Assembly (NCBI GenBank): GCA_014381985.1
Contig: JACNKP010000068.1
Span: 1 to 38,604, forward strand
Reading direction: 5' to 3'
Source of the DNA: SAR92 clade bacterium
GTDB lineage: Bacteria; Pseudomonadota; Gammaproteobacteria; Pseudomonadales; Porticoccaceae
Length of the DNA stretch: 38,604 nt
Program-made: the position numbers and the translations under genes
In this document: positions 20,895 to 28,568 of the stretch, piece by piece
How the letters are laid out: every line of letters begins with the position of its first letter
How positions within the stretch are numbered: position 1 is the first letter of the stretch
Notes under the pieces: generated by a model
Told to the model about the DNA's origin: nothing
What the model saw: only the letters and a program-made list of their open reading frames with translations
Databases searched by the model: none

Positions 20895-22285
20895 GCGTTT
20901 TTTTCTCCGCTGACTAACCGTTCAACAATTTTTTCCATACGGGCGCTTCGCGACCCTTTTACTAAAATGGTCACCTCTTCCTTGCCTGCTTTAATGGCTG
21001 CAATTTTCTGTTGCAGAGTGTCGATTAACACATTTTTGTCCTTAAAATGGCAGCCGCCAAAGGCAACAGCGGCCGACTCGCTGAGTGTTCCCAGGGTATA
21101 TATCTCATCTAGCTTTGCCTGCTTGGCATACTCACCTACCTGTTGATGCAAGAGCCTTTCATCATCACCAAGTTCACCCATATCACCCATGACCAAACAG
21201 CGGTAACCTGACATGTGGGCTAAAACATCAATCGCGGCTTTAAATGAATCAGGATTTGCATTGTAGGTATCGTCGATAACTAAAACGTCATCGCCCATTG
21301 TTTTTGCCTCAAGACGCCCTGATACAGGCTTGACCTTAGTTAACCCATTCGTTATTTGAGTAACGGTAGCGCCTGCAGCTAATGCACAGGCTGTTGCTGC
21401 TAAGGCATTACTGACGCTATGAATTCCAGGATTAGAGAGTTCGATTAACTGATCAACCGCTGCAGTTTCGCCGGTCTCTCCAACACAGAGAATGAAGCTG
21501 TAGCATCCATTTCCTAATTCTTTTATATCCTTGGCGAAAACATCCGCCCTAGAATCTTTGACTGAAAAACTAAGGCATTGGCGCTCAGCGATTAGTGCCA
21601 ACCAGTCTTTAGAGTAGGATTCATCCAGATTTAATATGGCCACACCGTTAGCGTTAAGACCGCTATAGATTTCACTCTTCGCCTCAGCTATCGCCTCAAT
21701 ATTGCCAAACCCAGCAATATGCGCTCTCTGAATATTATTGATCAGAGCGATATCAGGTTGTGCGATGGAACAAAGATAGCTGATTTCTCCAGCAGCGCTA
21801 GCGCCCATCTCAATAACGGCGAGGTCACACTGATCGTCCATATCAAGGAGAGTTAGGGGGACACCAATGTGATTATTTAAGTTACCCCTGGTCGCATGAA
21901 CATTAACGCTCTCTCTCAGTATGGCCGCGATCATTTCTTTCACCGACGTTTTACCAGAGCTGCCCGTAACCGCTATAACTTGACCGGTAAAGCGATCTCT
22001 TCTTAACCGTGCAAGATCACCAAGAGCTTGAGTTGTATCCTTCACCACCCACTGTGGGATACCCAAACTGCTATCTAACGTGGAGACAATCGCACCTGAA
22101 ATCTTGTTGGCGATCGAGGGAATAAACTTATGAGCATCGAATTTATCGCCCGAGACGGCAACAAATAGATCTCCCTCATTAGTCGTGCGGCTATCAATAG
22201 AGACCATTGAGAAAACACAATCTGGATTAACTAGTGTCCCACCGAATCGCACAGCTGCATCAGTGAGACGCATATTTGGCATCAT
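20888..22285 (-). CDS. murF: UDP-MurNAc-tripeptide--D-Ala-D-Ala ligase MurF
   Basis: MurF adds the D-Ala-D-Ala made by DdlB to UDP-MurNAc-tripeptide. The 465 residues fit the family (about 450). The N-terminal [16 protein letters not shown] motif (29-44) is the substrate-binding domain; the P-loop GSSGKTS is at 108-114, followed by the conserved [10 protein letters not shown] and [10 protein letters not shown] motifs. The ATG overlaps the murE stop as ATGA and follows a GGGGGTG ribosome binding site. Other in-frame ATGs two and five codons in are possible but less well placed. Confidence 0.96.
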   Translation of the reverse strand: MMPNMRLTDAAVRFGGTLVNPDCVFSMVSIDSRTTNEGDLFVAVSGDKFDAHKFIPSIANKISGAIVSTLDSSLGIPQWVVKDTTQALGDLARLRRDRFTGQVIAVTGSSGKTSVKEMIAAILRESVNVHATRGNLNNHIGVPLTLLDMDDQCDLAVIEMGASAAGEISYLCSIAQPDIALINNIQRAHIAGFGNIEAIAEAKSEIYSGLNANGVAILNLDESYSKDWLALIAERQCLSFSVKDSRADVFAKDIKELGNGCYSFILCVGETGETAAVDQLIELSNPGIHSVSNALAATACALAAGATVTQITNGLTKVKPVSGRLEAKTMGDDVLVIDDTYNANPDSFKAAIDVLAHMSGYRCLVMGDMGELGDDERLLHQQVGEYAKQAKLDEIYTLGTLSESAAVAFGGCHFKDKNVLIDTLQQKIAAIKAGKEEVTILVKGSRSARMEKIVERLVSGEKNAC

Positions 22286-23889
22286 GAATCACCCCCTAGT
22301 TTACGTAGAGGTAATCGCTTATCTAGAGCTAAACGCGCTTCGGTTTGATCGCTAAACGCTAGCCGGTCTGCTCCTAAAATCTGATAATTCTCATGGCCTT
22401 TACCGGCAATCAAAACGACATCACCAGGCTTTGCATTTAGAACGGCATGATTAATGGCCGCCCGCCGGTCTGATTCGATGGAGCATTGGCCTTTAATATT
22501 CTGGATAATCTGGTCAATAATTTGGTGAGGCGATTCAGTACGAGGATTATCAGAGGTAACAATCACTTGGTCTGCGTATTTGACCGCTATTGCACCCATC
22601 GCCGGACGTTTTCCAGTATCACGGTCGCCACCGCAACCAAACACCACCCACAGTTTCCCCTCACAATGCAGCCGCAGAGCTTGCAAAGCCTTTTCGAGGG
22701 CGTCAGGGGTATGGGCGTAATCTACAATGACAGCTAAATCAGTACTATTACTTACTAATTCCATACGGCCTATCACCGCTTTCAACTTAGGCACTAAGGT
22801 TAATATTCTCTGGAAATTCTGATACCCCAAGTCACCTTCATGAAGAGCTACCGCACCAATTACAGCAAGTAAATTAGAAAGATTAAATTTGCCCAGCAGG
22901 GACGACTTCACTTCCCCCGAACCCCACGGCGTCTGGATGACAGCATGCACACCATCGGGACGAAGATGTATAGATTGGCAGTAGATATCGGCCGTGATGT
23001 TTTCCAAACTAAAACTGATACCACGCATGCTAGGATCAAGGTCTGCAAGGATCGCCTTACCAACATTATCATCAATATTAATCACTGCATTCTTTAACCC
23101 CGGCAACTTGAAGAGCGATGCTTTTGCCGCCGCATAAGAATCAAAATCACCATGATAATCAAGATGGTCTCGACTGAGGTTAGTGAAAATCGCCGTGTCT
23201 ATTTTTACGGCGGCGATACGATGTTGAACCAAACTATGAGATGAAACTTCGATGGCAACATCACTACACCCACCTTTTTCAAGCTCATCGAGAAGTTTTT
23301 GCATTGTGATCGCATCTGGTGTCGTCAATGGAGCCTTACCAAGGACGCTACCTTTTTCTAACCCATCATGATTCGCATCTACATTGCCACTGACACCGTG
23401 GCCTAGAGTGCCAATATAGCCGCAAGCATTGGGCGCAGAGGGGTTTGAAGAGCTAGCATTTAATCCTGTTAGAAGATCTGCATATAACTGGCAACAGGTT
23501 GTTTTACCATTAGTTCCGGTTACTCCTGTAATCCCTAATCGTCGAGAGGGATTTCCATAGAAACGGCTCGCGATGGTAGACACGTGTTGTGATAAATTCT
23601 CAACACCTATGATAGGAATCGTGGATTTAATCTTTTTAACGGTAGTACCGAGATCGGACATGTCTGTTTCTAAAAGCACCGCGACTGCACCCTGTTTTTT
23701 AGCTTCAGGCACGAACTTCGCTCCGTCTAGCTCAGATCCTTTTAGGGCAATAAACAAGTCGCCTGCTATTAGCCCCCGGCTGTCCAGAGAGATGCCCTTT
23801 ATGGCCGTGGAAGGACATTTTCTAGAGAGACTTAGGCCCTCAACTAACTGAGATAACTTTGGACCCGAATGACTAAACAAGTTAATCAT
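22282..23889 (-). CDS. murE: UDP-MurNAc-L-Ala-D-Glu--meso-DAP ligase MurE
   Basis: MurE adds the third stem residue. The DNPR motif at residues 447-450 marks the enzyme as specific for meso-diaminopimelate, so the cell wall is of the Gram-negative DAP type. The P-loop GTNGKTT is at 125-131, and the YAHTPDAL and GKGHE motifs are present. At 535 residues it is longer than E. coli MurE (495); much of the excess lies at about 141-190, between the P-loop and the TTPDA motif, and looks low in conservation. Both ends overlap neighbours as ATGA (ftsI upstream, murF downstream). Confidence 0.96.
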   Translation of the reverse strand: MINLFSHSGPKLSQLVEGLSLSRKCPSTAIKGISLDSRGLIAGDLFIALKGSELDGAKFVPEAKKQGAVAVLLETDMSDLGTTVKKIKSTIPIIGVENLSQHVSTIASRFYGNPSRRLGITGVTGTNGKTTCCQLYADLLTGLNASSSNPSAPNACGYIGTLGHGVSGNVDANHDGLEKGSVLGKAPLTTPDAITMQKLLDELEKGGCSDVAIEVSSHSLVQHRIAAVKIDTAIFTNLSRDHLDYHGDFDSYAAAKASLFKLPGLKNAVINIDDNVGKAILADLDPSMRGISFSLENITADIYCQSIHLRPDGVHAVIQTPWGSGEVKSSLLGKFNLSNLLAVIGAVALHEGDLGYQNFQRILTLVPKLKAVIGRMELVSNSTDLAVIVDYAHTPDALEKALQALRLHCEGKLWVVFGCGGDRDTGKRPAMGAIAVKYADQVIVTSDNPRTESPHQIIDQIIQNIKGQCSIESDRRAAINHAVLNAKPGDVVLIAGKGHENYQILGADRLAFSDQTEARLALDKRLPLRKLGGDS

Positions 23890-25628
23890 GAGTCTCCCCG
23901 CTTACCAGTTACCACTGGGATTACTGCTAGCGAATGATTTACAGCCATTTGATCAGGCGTAACCTGCAATAATCGCAAAGCATTACCCGTCACCTCAGAA
24001 AACACAGGCGCAGCAACAAGACCGCCAAAATAGTCCCCATCACGAGGCTCATCAATGACAACAACCGTGACTAATCGTGGGTTTTCAATAGGCGACAAGC
24101 CAGCAAAGGCTGACATGTAGCGACTTTGATCGTAACCACCTCCAGATTTAACCTTATGCAGGGTCCCCGTTTTTCCGCCGACGGAGTAGCCATCGATCAT
24201 CGCCCTTTTACCAGTGCCTTTTACGCCACTTGCGGCTCTCAGCATATGACGCACTTTCTGAGATATGCCTGAAGCAATAACGCGAATGCTTTCAGGTTCA
24301 GAGTCTAAAGCCACCAAAGATATCTCTCGACGAATCCCATCACTTGCCAACACCGCGTAAGCTCTTGCTAACTGCAACGAAGACACGCTCAACCCATAGC
24401 CAAAAGCAAAGGTAGCCTGAGTGACGGGATCCCATTTTCGGTATGCTGGCAAACTCCCAAGTGTCTCTCCAGGAAACCCGCTGCCTACTACCTCCCCAAA
24501 ACCAACTCTTTGAAAAAGCTCTCGCGTTGAATCTGGATCCAAAGCCAATGCCACTTTAGTGGTTCCTACCTGGCTTGACTTGGATAAAACATCTTCTAAT
24601 TTCAACTCGCCATAATTAGATGGATCTACAAAAGTTTTGTAATCGACCTTTAAATATCCAGGACTGGTGCTAATAATACTGTCAGAGGAAAACTTACCGC
24701 TTTCTAACGCTGCCAAAATGGTGAAAGGCTTGACGGTGGATCCTGGCTCCATAATATCCGTCATAGCGCGATTACGTGTCGCACCTATCGTTACATGAGA
24801 TCGGTCATTGGGATTAAAAGATGGCTGATTAGCCATTGCTAAGACTTCACCGGTAGTAACATCAAGAACCACAACTGAGCCTGACTTAGCATTATGCTTT
24901 TTCACCGCCGCTTTAAGTGCACGGTAAGCTGCATACTGAACTCTTAGGTCAATACTTAACCGCAAGTTCTCTCCTGATCGAGCAGACTTGATCAATGAGA
25001 TATCATTGATAGTTCGACCGGCCCGATCTTTGACCACCTTTTTGGCTCCGGACTCGCCCGTCAGCCAGGCATCATAGGCAAGCTCCATACCTTCTTGGCC
25101 GCTATCATTAATATCGGTGAAACCAACTAACTGAGCGGTAACCTCTCCGGCAGGATAGAATCGTTTATATTCCCTCCTCCCTGAAATACCCGTAATACCT
25201 AGGTCTAAAATTCTCTCGGCCTGCTCAGTGGGTAGTTGACGCGCTAAATACATAAATGACTTATTGCGGTAACGCTTTAAGCGAGCCCGGAGCTGAGCCG
25301 CTGGCGTATTCATAGCTACCGAGAGCCTGTCAATGTCCTGCTCACGGATCTGCTGGGGGTTTACGGATATGGCAGTGACTGGAGTACTAATAGCAAGAGG
25401 TTCGCCATTTCTATCAGTGATAAGGCCACGATATGCCGGGACGACCACCCTGCGGATTGAACGATTGTCGCCTTGGGTTTGTAGGAAATCGACGCCACGC
25501 GTTTCATTTGGAATAATCTGTAGCTGCGCGACTTTAGCCAAAAGTATCAGAGGCAGAGAGACCAGAGAAAGCATTACTAAATAGTAACGCCATCGCGGTA
25601 TAACTGCATTCACCGATTTTTTGGCCAC
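23886..25628 (-). CDS. ftsI: Septal transpeptidase FtsI (PBP3)
   Basis: FtsI is the class B penicillin-binding protein that cross-links septal peptidoglycan with FtsW. The 580 residues begin with a short basic tail and one membrane helix (15-33), then the pedestal domain with the conserved RGLITDRNGEPLA (67-79), and the transpeptidase domain from about 225. The active-site STVK is at 297-300 (nucleophile S297) and the KTGT motif at 486-489. The SxN motif, normally KSSN, reads SSQ at 351-353, coded CAG at the third place; this is unusual (see findings). The start is a GTG at 25628 and no ATG is better placed; an AGG lies 12 bases upstream. It lies 56 bases after ftsL and its stop overlaps murE as ATGA. 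Confidence 0.96.
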   Translation of the reverse strand: MAKKSVNAVIPRWRYYLVMLSLVSLPLILLAKVAQLQIIPNETRGVDFLQTQGDNRSIRRVVVPAYRGLITDRNGEPLAISTPVTAISVNPQQIREQDIDRLSVAMNTPAAQLRARLKRYRNKSFMYLARQLPTEQAERILDLGITGISGRREYKRFYPAGEVTAQLVGFTDINDSGQEGMELAYDAWLTGESGAKKVVKDRAGRTINDISLIKSARSGENLRLSIDLRVQYAAYRALKAAVKKHNAKSGSVVVLDVTTGEVLAMANQPSFNPNDRSHVTIGATRNRAMTDIMEPGSTVKPFTILAALESGKFSSDSIISTSPGYLKVDYKTFVDPSNYGELKLEDVLSKSSQVGTTKVALALDPDSTRELFQRVGFGEVVGSGFPGETLGSLPAYRKWDPVTQATFAFGYGLSVSSLQLARAYAVLASDGIRREISLVALDSEPESIRVIASGISQKVRHMLRAASGVKGTGKRAMIDGYSVGGKTGTLHKVKSGGGYDQSRYMSAFAGLSPIENPRLVTVVVIDEPRDGDYFGGLVAAPVFSEVTGNALRLLQVTPDQMAVNHSLAVIPVVTGKRGDS

Positions 25629-25684
25629 TTTTTTACTTTACCTTTCTATTAAAAAACCACTTAACATTGATCTAAACACACCTA

Positions 25685-25981
25685 TTAAGGTGTACGCACA
25701 ATCACAATCTCTTCGGGCTTAGGACTACGCATGTTAAGCTCAGCAATAGCGGATACCTCAATACGCTGCAGCGAGCCCCAAGCACTTTGCTCGAGTAAAT
25801 ACTTGCCATAATCCACTTGCATCTGATTCGCATCTCTCTCCATTACCATAAGCTGCCCATACTTTTCACGGCACAGGTGGCTCACATAGGCTACAGATAA
25901 TCCACTTATAACAACCATCACCCAAAGTACGGCTATCTTTAGCGAGTGCGGGAATGACGACATCGCCGCATCAGCATTCAT
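25685..25981 (-). CDS. ftsL: Cell division protein FtsL
   Basis: FtsL is a small bitopic membrane protein that forms the FtsQLB complex and activates FtsWI. The 98 residues have a short cytoplasmic start, a membrane helix at about 13-33 and a periplasmic coiled coil from about 37 to 65, ending in a short conserved-looking tail (SPKPEEIVIV). Sequence identity in this family is low; the call rests on size, topology and position between rsmH and ftsI. The ATG begins one base after the rsmH stop. Confidence 0.92.
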   Translation of the reverse strand: MNADAAMSSFPHSLKIAVLWVMVVISGLSVAYVSHLCREKYGQLMVMERDANQMQVDYGKYLLEQSAWGSLQRIEVSAIAELNMRSPKPEEIVIVRTP

Positions 25982-25982
25982 A

Positions 25983-26912
25983 TCAGGCTACTCGCTCAGC
26001 AATTCGCATTACCGCGCTGCGCGACCTAATATTCTCATCAACCTCAGAGAGCTGAGGCTTAATGGCCTTGCCCACTTTTTTAAGTCTCACCCCACGCTCA
26101 ACATCTCTTACCGGCAGATTTTTCGGCAATTTGATCCCACGTTCTTGATCGCGGATAAATCGCTTAACGCGCCGATCTTCTAAAGAGTGGAAGCTAATAA
26201 CAACCAACCGACCACCCACCTTTAGTGCATCAATGATTTGGCTGAGCAGCGACTCTAAATCTTCCAGTTCTCTATTAATAAAAATCCTAATAGCCTGAAA
26301 CGCTTTGGTTGCTGGATGCCTTCCTCTCTCCCAAGCCGGGTGAGCTGCAGCTAATATTCCAGCCAACTGGACAGTACGGGTGATTGGCGTCTTCTCACGC
26401 TCACGAACCACTGCACTTGCCATCCGGCGAGCAAACCGCTCCTCGCCATACTCTTTAATCACCTGCGCAATATCTTTCTCGTCCGCAGTCGCAATCCAAT
26501 CAGCCGCCGACAAACCCCGACTGGTATCCATTCGCATATCCAAGGGGCCGTCTCGCATAAAACTAAACCCTCGCTCTGCCTCATCTAATTGAGGGGATGA
26601 CACGCCAAGATCAAGAAGCACGCCCGATAATTCGCCAACCTTACCTTCAGCACTTAAGACAGTTGTTAAATCAGCGAAACTGCCATGAACAAACTTTAAC
26701 CGCTCATCTTTCTGAAACTGCACCTGCCCCTCAGCAATTGCCTGAGGATCTTTATCAATTGCCCAAACGACCGCCTTTTCGGATAAACAGGAAAGTAATT
26801 CTGCAGTATGGCCACCACGCCCAAATGTGCCGTCAATATAAAAACCATTAACGTCAACCATCAACGCCTCAACAGCTTCTTTTAATAAAACAGTCCTGTG
26901 CTCAGTCGCCAT
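25983..26912 (-). CDS. rsmH: 16S rRNA (cytosine1402-N4)-methyltransferase RsmH
   Basis: RsmH (MraW) methylates N4 of C1402 in 16S rRNA, in the ribosomal P site. The start is the ATG at 26912 (MATEHRTVLL), with AAGGAAG upstream, giving 309 residues; the longer frame uses a TTG at 26930 next to the mraZ stop. The SAM-binding YIDGTFGRGGH lies at residues 25-35, with LLDLGVSSPQLD, FQAIRIFINREL and VISFHSLEDRRVKRF further on. It stands in the usual mraZ-rsmH-ftsL-ftsI order, 11 bases after mraZ. Confidence 0.96.
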   Translation of the reverse strand: MATEHRTVLLKEAVEALMVDVNGFYIDGTFGRGGHTAELLSCLSEKAVVWAIDKDPQAIAEGQVQFQKDERLKFVHGSFADLTTVLSAEGKVGELSGVLLDLGVSSPQLDEAERGFSFMRDGPLDMRMDTSRGLSAADWIATADEKDIAQVIKEYGEERFARRMASAVVREREKTPITRTVQLAGILAAAHPAWERGRHPATKAFQAIRIFINRELEDLESLLSQIIDALKVGGRLVVISFHSLEDRRVKRFIRDQERGIKLPKNLPVRDVERGVRLKKVGKAIKPQLSEVDENIRSRSAVMRIAERVA

Positions 26913-26923
26913 GGACGTCTTCC

Positions 26924-27391
26924 TTACCAAGATAGGTTTCTAAGGGCATCAGACATATTGTCTCTATCAAGCAACATGCCTCGATAGTTTTCCTGAGACC
27001 TCTCGCGCTCAGTATTCCAATTGTCTTCAGACCATATTTCCAGTCGCTGCGTACGACCCACTAAAATAATTTTTTTCTCAAGTTCGGCATATTCACGCAG
27101 CTCTGACGGAATCAAGATCCGTCCACTTCCATCTAGCTGCAAATCTTTGGCCTGGCCAACAACAAAACGACTCAGCATCTCACCAAGATCATCAAGCGCA
27201 GGCAAAGCCGCCACTTTCTCTTCGAATTTTTTCCACTCAGGTAAGGGTGATAGGGTTAAACAGGTGGACTTCATGTCTATGGTGATAACGAGGTCCCCAG
27301 AACACATATCTGTGAGCACGCCACGGTAACGAGTCGGAATTGCCATCCGACCCTTTGTATCCATATTGATTGGATCACTACCTCTAAACAC
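26924..27391 (-). CDS. mraZ: Transcriptional regulator MraZ
   Basis: MraZ is a ring-forming AbrB-like DNA-binding protein that in E. coli represses the dcw promoter. The 155 residues contain two AbrB-type half-domains, the first starting FRGSDPINMDTKGRMAIPTRYR-like (written here in part as DTKGRMAIP, 11-20) and the second around 76-120 with LDGSGRILIP. The start is a GTG at 27391 with GGG at good spacing. Three MraZ-like repeats lie 37-61 bases upstream, so it probably controls its own cluster. Confidence 0.95.
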   Translation of the reverse strand: MFRGSDPINMDTKGRMAIPTRYRGVLTDMCSGDLVITIDMKSTCLTLSPLPEWKKFEEKVAALPALDDLGEMLSRFVVGQAKDLQLDGSGRILIPSELREYAELEKKIILVGRTQRLEIWSEDNWNTERERSQENYRGMLLDRDNMSDALRNLSW

Positions 27392-27427
27392 TTTTACCCG
27401 TCCCTCGCCACTAAATGACTTATATTA

Positions 27428-27452
27428 CCCACTTTTCACCACTTTTAGCCAT
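27428..27452 (-). promoter_or_regulatory. Three-box MraZ-like operator
   Basis: On the minus strand the sequence reads ATGGC, TAAAA, GTGGT, GAAAA, GTGGG: three TGG-containing boxes each separated by 5 bases, giving a 10-base period. MraZ is known to bind direct TGGG-type repeats with 5-base spacers upstream of mraZ. The boxes lie just downstream of the predicted -10, where binding would block transcription. The first two boxes are less perfect than the third. Confidence 0.7.
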
Positions 27453-27458
27453 ATGTGA

Positions 27459-27487
27459 ACATTATGCATAGCGAGCGATGATGTCAA
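27459..27487 (-). promoter_or_regulatory. Sigma-70 promoter of the mraZ (dcw) cluster
   Basis: On the minus strand a perfect TTGACA -35 (27482-27487) is followed by a 17-base spacer and TAATGT as -10 (27459-27464). Transcription would start at about 27452, at the edge of the MraZ-like boxes. No other promoter of comparable quality was noticed within the block downstream. Confidence 0.75.
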
Positions 27488-27733
27488 GGAGTGTTTCAGG
27501 GTAAAAACTTAGTAAAATCAGTAGGTTCCATCTATATTAGACAATTTCAATATAGCCTAGGCTGAGGTGGAAATAATTAGCGCTATAAAACAGGATGGTA
27601 AGGCTACAACTTAAAGTAACTTCTAGATATGCTATTTTTTAAGAACAATTTACATTAATAGATTAAATCTTTTATATTAAAAAAGAATAAAAAAACAAGA
27701 CTGAGGCCGGAAAATTTATATTTACAGCAATAA
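27488..27733. other. AT-rich gap without a gene
   Basis: Between the mraZ promoter and the rnpB hairpin there is no credible coding frame on either strand. The stretch is A+T rich with several A and T runs. A weak inverted repeat (CTATATT at 27532 and AATATAG at 27549, 10-base loop) is all I see; I assign no function. Confidence 0.6.
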
Positions 27734-27767
27734 CAGAAAGGCCGACAAAAAATTGCCGGCCTTTCTG
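27734..27767 (-). terminator. Strong hairpin downstream of rnpB
   Basis: A perfect 11-base inverted repeat, CAGAAAGGCCG and CGGCCTTTCTG, encloses a 12-base loop. It begins about 20 bases past the 3' end of rnpB. The T run read on the minus strand is in the loop and not after the stem, so it is not a textbook intrinsic terminator. It may end or process the rnpB transcript. Confidence 0.6.
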
Positions 27768-27787
27768 CGTCTAAGCATATTAAATAA

Positions 27788-28168
27788 GTGAGTCGACCGA
27801 TAAGCCGGGTTCTGTCGTGGACAGTCATTCATCTGGGACAAACGTCGCCGCTTGCCTCAAGCAACCTACCCGTTCCCAACGCGGGTCGCGCCATATGGAA
27901 ACCTATTTGGTCTTGCTCCGAGTGGGGTTTACCCTGCCACCACTGTTACCAGCAGCGCGGTGCGCTCTTACCACACCCTTTCACCCTTACCTGTGTTCGC
28001 GAACGAACCATCGGCGGTCTGCTCTCTGCGGCACTTTCCGTAGGCTTTCGCCCCCCAGGTGTTACCTGGCACTCTACCCTTTGGAGCCCGGACTTTCCTC
28101 TGCGATGCTCCCTGATAAACGCAAGCGAATATCGGAGAATTCAACACAGCGACTGCCTAGTCAACTCA
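27788..28168 (-). ncRNA. rnpB: RNase P RNA, bacterial type A
   Basis: The catalytic RNA of RNase P cleaves the 5' leaders of tRNA precursors. On the minus strand the conserved core is clear: GAGGAAAGTCCGGGCTCC (CR I, 28083-28100), AGAGCAGACCGCCGATGG further on, GGTAAGGGTGAAAGGGTG, and near the 3' end ACAGAACCCGGCTTA (CR V, 27801-27815). The ends were placed by the P1 helix: GAGTTGAC at 28160-28167 pairs with GTCGACTC at 27790-27797 over 8 bases with one G-U. The length of about 380 matches E. coli M1 RNA (377). A promoter-like sequence sits 7 bases upstream of the 5' end. Open frames seen on the opposite strand here are chance frames. Confidence 0.97.
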
Positions 28169-28174
28169 GGACGG

Positions 28175-28202
28175 AGAATAGCACAATCTGAGCCTTTCCA
28201 AG
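28175..28202 (-). promoter_or_regulatory. Predicted rnpB promoter
   Basis: On the minus strand TATTCT (28175-28180) is preceded at 15-16 bases by TTGGAA/CTTGGA. Seven GC-rich bases separate the -10 from the first base of the P1 helix. That GC-rich discriminator resembles those of growth-rate-regulated stable RNA genes; this last point is inference. Confidence 0.5.
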
Positions 28203-28254
28203 TGATTTAAATGACATTGAAAGCTCTAAGATCAAGCAACTTCTTTAGCCTCGG

Positions 28255-28515
28255 CTATTTCAGCAAGGGATGGTTAGGAGGCAGTTGGCGAGATATCCAC
28301 AAGGCTAGTTTGTGACGCATATTAGGGTCATTAATCTGATCTTTGGCAAGAGGCTGGATTAACTTATCCTCAGTAAGAACGCGATAAATAAACTCTACCT
28401 TTAGCTTGATCGAGTCTTGACTCTCAATCTCGCCGTAAGCTCTTTTTTTGGCATAAACGGCCCCTATTTGAAGAGCCTTTTTAACCAATTCAGTTTCGTT
28501 TTGAAGTTTGTTCAT
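28255..28515 (-). CDS. Small conserved-looking protein, possibly DUF5062-like
   Basis: This 86-residue protein is mostly helical and soluble, with no signal peptide, membrane segment or metal motif. Its pattern (NETELVKKALQIGAVYAKKRAYG at the start, written here as two parts NETELVKKAL and AVYAKKRAYG; KVEFIYRVLTEDKLIQPLA in the middle; HKLALWISRQLPPNHPLL at the end) reminds me of the DUF5062 family of short gammaproteobacterial proteins, but I cannot confirm this. The ATG is preceded by a weak ribosome binding site. It lies between purL and rnpB on the same strand, 53 bases from purL. Function unknown. Confidence 0.7.
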   Translation of the reverse strand: MNKLQNETELVKKALQIGAVYAKKRAYGEIESQDSIKLKVEFIYRVLTEDKLIQPLAKDQINDPNMRHKLALWISRQLPPNHPLLK

Positions 28516-28568
28516 ATCCTGATATCCCTATATCGGCATCTGGTTATCAACTATCTTACACTACAATT

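Noticed and set aside
27788-28210. Open frames of 124-140 codons on the plus strand
   Set aside because: They lie antisense to rnpB, whose conserved core explains the sequence.
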